The notes under the pieces: model-generated
What the model saw: only the letters and a program-made list of their open reading frames with translations
Told to the model about the DNA's origin: nothing
The model's database searches: none
Assembly (NCBI GenBank): GCA_963921825.1
Contig: OY997590.1
Coordinates: 49,307,039-49,371,038, forward strand
Source of the DNA: Erodium maritimum
Taxonomy: Eukaryota > Streptophyta > Magnoliopsida > Geraniales > Geraniaceae
Length of the DNA: 64,000 nucleotides
Reading direction: 5' to 3'
Program-made: the position numbers and the translations under genes
In this document: piece by piece, positions 57,200-64,000 of the stretch
Layout of the letters: the number at the start of each line of letters is the position of its first letter
Position numbering within the stretch: position 1 is the first letter of the stretch

Positions 57200-57524
57200 T
57201 GTTGTAAATATATATAAATACTAGAATAGTATATTAACGGAACTACTTAAATATAAAAGGGTAGTAAAACACAAAATAGAGTAACTCTCTTGCTCTTTTA
57301 TTTCTCACAATATTGCACAAAGACAACAATGTTTGAAAGTTTTTTTCTCTATGCCAAAGTGCATGGGTTCAACCCCTATTTATAGGAGAATTGCAAAGAC
57401 ACAATATTTCCCTCATTTAATGTTGTAGAGGCAAGTCAACTATTGTCAACTTAAGCCTCTCAAGACATGGTGCATGTGTTCTTCTATGCATGTGAAATGT
57501 GGGGGCCATATTATTTTCACAACA
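57200..57524 (-). mobile_element. Solo LTR, 325 bp, exact TSD CCAAT
   Basis: Begins TGTTGTAAAT and ends TTTTCACAACA, flanked by CCAAT at 57,195-57,199 and 57,525-57,529. A minus-strand TATAAATAG (57,376-57,384) marks the LTR promoter, pointing away from the downstream gene. No internal sequence, hence a solo LTR of a small copia-like element. Its edge is about 320 bp upstream of the aspartokinase/homoserine dehydrogenase ATG. Confidence 0.92.
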
Positions 57525-57744
57525 CCAATGTTATTTTTGTTATATATTTATTTTTATTCAACAATGTTACTCGAAATAAATCAGAAAACCTATATAATAA
57601 ATGAAGTTCAGAATTGGTGGTTCGAAATGGTTACGAATTTTGTGGGTATGAATAAAACAATAATTTAGAAAATCGATGGCGCGTGATCTATCGCCACTTC
57701 TCAAATCATTTCAGAAAGCGTTCCTTTCTCAGTCCCATTTCCAT

Positions 57745-57752
57745 TATATAAT
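57745..57752 (+). promoter_or_regulatory. TATA box of the aspartokinase/homoserine dehydrogenase gene
   Basis: TATATAAT-like motif (57,745-57,752) lies 95 bp upstream of the ATG at 57,847. The leader between them is CA/CT-rich, as in many plant genes. Its position between the in-frame ATGs at 57,676 and 57,847 favours the latter as the main start. Confidence 0.55.
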
Positions 57753-57846
57753 CAAAAGCCGCCAAACAGAGACACTCACTAGTCAAAACAGTACTGTTCC
57801 CCACACCACCCGAGCGCGTCTCTGTGCGGAGCAGAGCTCATCGGCC

Positions 57847-59082
57847 ATGGCGTTTTCGTCCTCCTCCCGCTCGATCTCAGACTCCTCCCACATTCTCTCA
57901 TCGTCCAGCGCATTGCCTCGCCAGGCCAAGGCTAGCTCCACTCTCCCTCGCCCCCAATGCCGGTCTTTCCCTCTCCTCCGTTGCTCTCCTCATGTTTTCA
58001 GGTAGCAGATCTGTTCGGTCTTCGTTTACGTTTTTCAGTTTCTTCACTGGAATATGAAATTAACAGCACAGTGATTTTTTTTTTATTGTTTTCTGGTATT
58101 TGTGGAAATTATTCTTATATTTTTCATTTAAAGCTTGGTCTGTGTCAGATTTTGTTTTGAGAATTGTTTTCAAAAAGCGTAGGGTAATGAGGTAATTGTG
58201 ATGATGAGTTCTGAACTTGTGGTTGTATTTTATTTACTTGAATTTCCGAGCAAAACAGCTTGAATTTTATTTAATTTCTTGAACTGTTTTTTGGTCTGCA
58301 TTTGTTCGGTTCTTAGGTCGGTTTAGCTTGAAATTTAGATTTTTACATTTTTTGGCTTTGTATTTGAAGATTTGGTATGGTGATGCCTATCATAACTTGT
58401 AAATGAGGAGCTGCTTTCTCTTTTTTGGATGAAGCCTAGAGTACACAATTTCTGCTTTTTGAAGCAGTGGAAGTGCTTTCAAGAAGCATAGTGTAACAAG
58501 ATTGTTGTTCTTACAAGTTTTGAACTCTTGGTTGAGTCGTCCCATAATTTCTGCTTTGACTTGCATGGTCACTAGGTTTAGCACTTTAGAGTAATTTGGC
58601 GTGTTGATGAAGAGAATAGTAAATGTTTTGATATGTTGGTCAATTATGGTTACAGTTAATGAATGTGTGCTCATGTAATGGGATCAGTATGTTGAGTTGC
58701 CTAGAAAATAGCTAGTTGTTGGTTTATTAGGATTTTCTCTAGCACTTTTTTATTATCAGGATATCGGTAGCGTCTTTCCTATTTAGTTTCAGGGAGGGCT
58801 TTGGAGTAGAAAATACGTCAAACTATTATAAGGGCAAAGTTCATGATGGGCTATGTTGTTACCAGTTGACTATATTGGTGAAGAGTCTAGTTCATTATGA
58901 TAACAACACAACACTTATTTGAAGAAACAAAATCTTTCTCATCGAACAGAAAACTGGCTCTCATTTGTTATAACATACATTGTTGTTCTGCGCTATTTTT
59001 CTTTTCTTTTTCAGGATGGGTTTTGCATCTCATTGCATAAGAAGAGAGTCACCAAGTTTCCATGTGCTTGCTTCAGCTACAG
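57847..59082 (+). other. AK-HSDH: Exons 1-2: predicted chloroplast transit peptide
   Basis: Exon 1 (57,847-58,001) encodes a Ser-rich, acid-poor leader (MAFSSSSRSISDSSHILSSS, then Arg/Pro-rich sequence). Exon 2 (59,015-59,082) adds MGFASHCIRRESPSFHVLAS. Composition is that of a stromal targeting peptide, in line with the known plastid location of the family. Intron 1 is 1,013 bp, AT/T-rich and without a recognised element. Mature protein probably begins near the exon 2/3 border. Confidence 0.85.
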
Positions 59083-62000
59083 GTTATTTTCCATATTCGG
59101 AGACTCTTTTAAGAATAATATTATATCTTGTATATTTACTTCTCTTTTTGCTAACGTACAGATGTTTCATTGGAGAAGATCACAGAAAAAGTTCAGCTTC
59201 CTAAAGGTGACATGTGGTCTGTACATAAATTTGGCGGCACATGTGTGGGAAGCTCAGAAAGAATTAAGAACGTTGCAGATGTAATAACAAAAGATGATGC
59301 AGAGAGAAAACTAGTAGTTGTCTCCGCAATGTCAAAGGTGACAGATATGATGTATGACCTCATTGACAAGGCCCAATCCCGTGATGAGTCTTATTTATCT
59401 GCATTGGATGCTGTCCTGGAAAAGCACAGATTAACAGCACATGATCTACTAGACGGGGATGCTCTTGCAAGTTTCTTGTCACGCCTGCATCATGATATCA
59501 GTAACCTAAAAGCAATGCTTCGCGCAATCTACATTGGTACTATATGATCTCTCTCTCCCCATCCCACTATCTTAATACATTAATTCATCTATATCATAGA
59601 CAGGACATTTAGTCTTCAAATGTGTTACAAACAACTATTCTTTTGTTAGCCTTGGCAAAGGTTTTGTTGAGTTATAGGTTTACTTGTTAAATTTCTTATT
59701 TCTCATTTGTATTTTTGCCTCTAATATTGGTTTAAATCCTTAATGCTTCGCAGCTGGCCATGCGACAGAATCATTCACAGATTTTGTTGTGGGACACGGT
59801 GAGCTGTGGTCTGCTCAGCTGCTATCATTCGTTGTTAGAAAGGTTTGGTTGCTGTTTTCTTATGGAGTTGAAGACTGTGTTGTCTGTAATATCCCTAAGT
59901 TATCTGATCTATTGTTATTATTTGGTTTTTTTCATTTTCCAGAATGGGGTGGATACCACTTGGATGGACACAAGGGAAGTCCTCATTGTTAATCCTACAA
60001 GTCCTAATCAAGTGGATCCAGATTTTATTGTATCTGAACAAAGGCTTGAAAAATGGTACTCACAAAATTCAGCAAAGACAATCATAGCAACCGGTTTCAT
60101 CGCTAGTACACCTCAAAATATTCCAACAACTTTGAAAAGAGATGGAAGTGACTTCTCTGCAGCAATCATGAGTGCTCTATTACAGGCTCGTCAAGTCACA
60201 ATTTGGACAGATGTTGATGGTGTCTATAGTGCAGATCCCAGAAAAGGTTTGTACATATATCATGTTTGAGTTCTTTCGATTATGTTGAAGTTCACACATG
60301 GGCTGATTCTTATCTTCTCGAAGGGGCTTGTTGGTTGTGTTCTATTCTGGAACTTTGTTGATACATTCATTTGAAGTTGTTAGTGACAACATTGGTTTGA
60401 TTTAATTAGTAGTAGGACTGTACTAATGACCCCTTCCTCTGCAGTTAGTGAGGCAGTGGTTTTGAAGACGTTATCTTACCAAGAGGCTTGGGAAATGGTG
60501 AAATTGCTAATTTTCTTATCTCTTCAAATTGGTTAAACTTGTATTCAATTTTTTAACACAAGGCAATACATGCATGTGCAGTCATATTTCGGGGCAAATG
60601 TTTTACATCCACGAACAATTATTCCAGTAATGCGATACGATATTCCAATTGTAATAAGGAATATCTTCAATCTTTCTGCTCCTGGAACAAAGATTTGTCG
60701 TTCTACTGATGAGAATGAAGATGGACAAAGTATTGAGTCTTTTGTAAAAGGGTTTGCAACAATAGACAATTTGGCTCTTGTTAATGTCGAAGGGTAAAAT
60801 GTGAATTGCAGCTTCCTGTCGTACAATCTCTTTGGTCTTTCAAATTTCTTTGGATTTAGAATCTTCCTAAATTTCTTATTTACCTCTGAAGCCTTCCTTC
60901 TTTTCAGAACTGGAATGGCTGGTGTTCCCGGTACATCCAGTGCTATTTTTAGTGTCGTGAAAGATGTCGGTGCGAATGTCATTATGATATCTCAGGTAAT
61001 AAAGTTCACTTGTTTCCAGCATTATCATGCTTTTCGAAATAGTATATTTCTAATGGTACGTTGCAACTGATTTATTTCAGGCCAGTAGCGAGCATTCTGT
61101 GTGTTTTGCAGTGCCCGAGAAGGAGGTAAAAGCTGTTGCTAAGGCATTAGAGTCTAAATTCCGTCAAGCTCTGGATGCTGGGCGTCTTTCTCAGGTGCTT
61201 ACATTTGATTTGACTGAAAATTTGGACTAAATCAACTGATGTTTAACTAGTACTGAATTTTATTGGGTTTTACTCGCCGGGTCCACCAGTTCCAATTTGA
61301 TCACATAATTTTTCTTGGTGATGAGGAAGATTATTACCTTTTTGCCATGAGATAGTACTTCTGCATTTCTCTTTTGTTATGCCTCCTATGCTTTAAAGGG
61401 AAGCCTGATAGATTCATCAAGATCTAGTTTGCATTAAAAATACTTTCACTGTTCTTCTATTTGAATCGGCTGTGGGATACTGGGATGGCTAAATCAAAAG
61501 AGACAACAAGGATAATTTCTAAAAGTGGAAAAATATAATTCATTCATTGTTTTAAGGGATAATTGTCAAAACATGCACTAAAGTTTCGTCCACAACGTTT
61601 CGTCCACAAAATGAAATAGTGCACAACGTTTCGTCCACGCTGTGTGGCTACCCTAAAGTTTCGTCCACAAATGAAATAGTGCACAACGTTTCGTCCACGT
61701 TGTGTGGCTACCCTAAAGTAATTTGCTGATTTAGGTTTCATAAGTAATTTTAAGTAATTTTACTAACAAATGTTCGTGGACGAAACTTTAGGGTAGCCAC
61801 ACAACGTGGACGAAACATTGTGCACTATTTCATTTGTGGACGAAACTTTAGTGCATGTTTTGACAATTATCCCTTGTTTTAATTGTTGACACCAAACTCT
61901 CATTTTGAACCTATACAAGCAACTGTGCTTATTTCTAAATTATAAGAGTTTGGTTTATTTCCAGTTACAAGTATTTCCTATTCCTAGTTTAGTTTGGTTT

Positions 62001-64000
62001 CCTATGTTGCTTAGTATTAGTATTTCCTATTTAGTGTAAAGTTAGTCCCTATGTAAAGGGATGCTCTCATTGTATTGAAAAACAAGAATCATGACCAAGA
62101 ATTTTACAGGTTTATATATTTATCCACTTCTTCTCCTTCAATATTAACTTCCCTGTTGTCAGGTTGCAGTCATTCCAAATTGTAGCATATTGGCTACAGT
62201 TGGGCAAAAAATGGCAAGTACTCCCGGTGTAAGTGCAACCCTTTTCAACGCTTTAGCAAAGGTATGATTCCTTGAACAGAATTGCAGTCTGCTTAGTTTA
62301 CAGTCGATCTTCATTTCAGTTTTACCTTTCGAGTGGTCATTATGTCTTTGAAGCTGATAAACCTACCATGTCCCACACAAGGGTTATGACATTTAGCAGT
62401 TACCTGTGTTTAGCTAGTGTTTTTTTCTTCAAAAAAAGGTATTCCAAATTGTTATTATCTTGTGCAGGCCAATATAAATGTCCGAGCTATAGCTCAAGGT
62501 TGCTCTGAGTACAATATTACTGTTGTAATCAAACAACAAGATTGCGTAAGGGCTCTAAGAGCTGTCCATTCAAGATTTTATCTTTCAAGAACCACTATAG
62601 CAATGGGAATTGTTGGACCTGGACTGATTGGTGCTACATTACTTGAGCAGCTGAGGGATCAGGTATGCTTTTAAGCTTAATTGCTAAAATCTACAAAAAG
62701 TTTTGTCCACATGCTAAAAACTTCACCAGGTTTAAAAGTGGACAAAAACATACAATAAGTATCGTCCACAGTCTTCTGTTACAAATAATGAATAGAACAT
62801 TATGTTCTGTTAAGTATTGGCCCATATGTTTTGCCCACAGTACTTGTCAATGCTATATGTATTATCCACATATCCTGTAGGAGTTAACAGAACAGAATAT
62901 TCTGTTAGTTATTTGTAACAGAAAACGGTGGACAATACTTATTGTATGTTTTTGTCCACTTTTAAACATACTGTAGTTTTTAGCATGTGGACAGAACTTT
63001 TTGTAGTTTTTAGCAATTAACCCATCTTTCTTTATTCGTTATTCATTTATAACTTAATGTCAGAAGCATGTTCATGCCAGATCACCTTATCATCGAATAC
63101 ACTTCATCTTGTTACAACTTAACCCATCTTTCTTTATTCTTTATTCATTTATAACTTAATGTCAGAAGCATGTTCATGCCAGATCACCTTATCATCGAAT
63201 ACACTTCATCTTGTTACAACTACCTTATTTGAAAAGGTTCAATTTTATAGTTGTCTAAATAAATTAGTTATGATGAAGGGTATAATGATAATTTAATAAT
63301 ATGCAATGACTAAAAGTAGAAATGTGGCCTGTTATTGCCATAAAAAGGGATCAGTAATTTGGTGGATCAAAACTGCAGCATACTGAATTAAACAGTTGTC
63401 ACTTGGTGTAGCAGCTTCTCTTAAAGAGGCCTTGTTACGTTGGTGGTAATTTTTTTTATCCACACACATGACCAATTTGACGGATAATTGTTTTCCTTTC
63501 TCCTTTCCTCTTCCCCTTTCAATATCTCTATTAGCAGATTTGATTCTCTTATGTAAATGAAATTTGAGACCTGTAGCTAACTTCCCTTAGAGTAATCCAT
63601 AGCCACCTTTTCCTTCTGCACCGGAGGTAAGAAAGTTTGTGTCTTTAGCCTTACTGAACAGATCTTTAATTTTCTCCGTATAAATATTTTTGCAATAATA
63701 TGTGTTAAGAGCAAGATTACAAAAAATATATTAAATGATTTAAAACATAGTAATGAGACTCAACTAAATTATTATTTTTATTTACTTTATCTTAGCAATT
63801 TTCAAACCTACTACACTATGTTTCTTTGGGCATGCAGTTGCAATTTCCATCTATCAAGTGAAATGAAGTAGATTCTCTTGATAAGATTCTATATTAACCG
63901 TTTCCTTCTTTAGGTCTAAATGATTTCTAAAGCCTGAACAGATACACACTCAAAATAATCAGTGAACATATAAGCATAATGAACTTTCCGTTTTTCAGGC
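57847..64000 (+). CDS. AK-HSDH: Bifunctional aspartokinase/homoserine dehydrogenase, plastid, 3' truncated by the window
   Basis: The enzyme phosphorylates aspartate (first step of the Lys/Thr/Met/Ile pathway) and reduces aspartate semialdehyde to homoserine (third step) in plastids; the family is inhibited by threonine. Exons: 57,847-58,001; 59,015-59,082; 59,162-59,536; 59,754-59,842; 59,943-60,246; 60,445-60,497; 60,582-60,793; 60,908-60,995; 61,081-61,194; 62,163-62,261; 62,468-62,662; 63,999 onward. All introns are GT-AG and phases agree, giving 584 codons before exon 12. The family is about 900 residues, so the dehydrogenase part lies mostly beyond the window. The start is chosen for its GGCCATGGCG context and downstream position from the TATA box. 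No stops or frameshifts, hence probably functional. Confidence 0.95.
59162..60497 (+). other. AK-HSDH: Exons 3-6: aspartokinase catalytic domain
   Basis: Exon 3 opens with the kinase signature SVHKFGGTCVGSS (Lys and glycine-rich loop), then VVVSAMSKVTDMMYDLI. Exon 4 has FVVGHGELWSAQLL. Exon 5 has TTWMDTREVLIV, TIIATGFIAS, LKRDGSDFSAAIMSAL (substrate/ATP-binding Asp-Gly-Ser-Asp) and WTDVDGVYSADPRK. Exon 6 has YQEAWEM. All landmarks of amino acid kinases of this family are present in order and uninterrupted. Confidence 0.93.
61556..61873. mobile_element. MULE-type MITE in intron 9, exact 9-bp TSD
   Basis: Starts GGGATAATTGTCAAAACATG and ends in its reverse complement, flanked by TTGTTTTAA at 61,547-61,555 and 61,874-61,882. 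The left arm contains an internal duplication of about 66 bp (two copies of GAAATAGTGCACAACGTTTC), so the motif GTTTCGTCCAC occurs repeatedly. No coding capacity. It lies 294 bp upstream of the intron's acceptor. Confidence 0.93.
61940..62110 (+). repeat. Possible copia LTR fragment in intron 9
   Basis: The sequence TTTCCTATTCCTAGTTTAGT through GGGATGCTCTCATTGTATTG and AAGAATTTTACAG has the look of the promoter-distal end of small plant copia LTRs (R-U5, ending ACAG). No second copy or target duplication is visible, so this is only a suggestion. Confidence 0.3.
62674..63023. mobile_element. Hairpin MITE in intron 11
   Basis: Inverted arms: TTAATTGCTAAAATCTACAA at the left and its mirror (TTGTAGTTTTTAGCAATTAA) at the right, each followed inward by TTTTGTCCACATGCTAAAAA or a near copy. 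Inner inverted segments (CTGTTACAAATAA; TTATTTGTAACAG) extend the hairpin. The right end AATTAACCC gives a GGG start like the other long-TIR elements; the left start is altered. The 9-bp flanks agree only partly. It starts 11 bp after the exon 11 splice donor. Confidence 0.78.
63017..63220. repeat. 102-bp tandem duplication in intron 11
   Basis: 63,017-63,118 and 63,119-63,220 are identical except for one base (TTTATTCGTT versus TTTATTCTTT). The first unit begins with the last bases of the MITE (TTAACCC), so the duplication arose after the MITE was in place. Confidence 0.93.
63221..63998 (+). other. Remainder of intron 11
   Basis: Intronic DNA with pyrimidine-rich tracts and no recognised element. 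It ends in TTTTTCAG, the acceptor for exon 12. The whole intron (62,663-63,998) is 1,336 bp, large for this gene because of the MITE and duplication. Confidence 0.7.

Larger units (their letters stand above)
60582..62662 (+). other. AK-HSDH: Exons 7-11: kinase end, ACT regulatory region and start of homoserine dehydrogenase
   Basis: Exon 7 contains SYFGANVLHPRTIIPVM, the end of the kinase fold. Exons 8-11 form the ACT-domain regulatory part: GMAGVPGTSSAIFSVVKDVG and ANVIMISQ, then the second repeat with ATLFNALA, ANINVRAIAQGCSEYNITVV. These domains bind the allosteric inhibitor in plant relatives. The end of exon 11, MGIVGPGLIGATLLEQLRDQ, is the Rossmann-type NAD(P)-binding start of homoserine dehydrogenase. 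Exon 12 begins at 63,999 after TTTTTCAG. Confidence 0.92.

Noticed and set aside
62665-63032. 9-bp target duplication around the intron 11 MITE
   Set aside because: ATGCTTTTA versus ATCTTTCTT agree at only five of nine positions, too weak to claim.
1-64000. CRISPR arrays, tRNA or rRNA genes, bacterial operons
   Set aside because: None seen. Repeats are LTR minisatellites or transposon arms without spacer structure, and the DNA is plant nuclear.

Overview
This window is a piece of plant (eudicot) nuclear DNA. It has one host gene at its right edge and about 57 kb of nested, mostly decayed transposable elements to the left. The plant assignment rests on three things. The host gene is a GT-AG-spliced chloroplast-type bifunctional aspartokinase/homoserine dehydrogenase. 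The element families are plant families: a Tekay-like chromovirus, SIRE/Maximus and other copia elements, plant L1-type LINEs, PIF/Harbinger, hAT and MULE-type elements. There is also a fragment of plastid atpA. Nothing prokaryotic is present (no operons, no CRISPR).

Region by region. 1-5,975: remains of a chromovirus on the + strand, with pol relics, a polypurine tract, a 3.3-kb LTR and then a primer-binding site. 5,976-9,975: AT-rich DNA, largely unassigned, with local duplications and a 3' fragment of a LINE. 9,976-19,490: an old SIRE-type copia element on the - strand. It is split by a related chromovirus (10,280-15,113, 5-bp target duplication CTATC) and by a 1.7-kb solo copia LTR (16,351-18,053, duplication ATTTA). 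19,490-22,333: LINE debris. 22,349-27,529: a LINE with flanking 15-bp duplications that contains a hAT-like element, which contains a MULE-like element, which contains a second MULE-like element of the same family plus a ~200-bp plastid atpA fragment. 28,078-30,948: a PIF/Harbinger element with a dead transposase. 31,569-38,256: LINE and retroposon copies, a Harbinger MITE and a truncated copia. 38,714-51,054: a copia LTR split by a nearly readable LINE (39,068-44,379) and then by a second copia element with a 1.7-kb LTR. 51,108-57,130: two more LINE copies. 57,200-57,524: a small solo LTR.

57,745-64,000: promoter and the first eleven exons of the aspartokinase/homoserine dehydrogenase gene, with exon 12 beginning at the last two bases. 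The encoded enzyme would catalyse the first and third steps of the aspartate pathway in plastids. Two introns carry hairpin MITEs, one with an exact 9-bp target duplication.

Most element boundaries are supported by target-site duplications read directly from the sequence. Family names come from motif recognition, since no database search was possible. No undescribed molecular system was identified. The most unusual structures are the five-layer nest at 22,334-27,544 with its plastid fragment, and the set of long-TIR elements beginning with GGG and flanked by 9-bp duplications.
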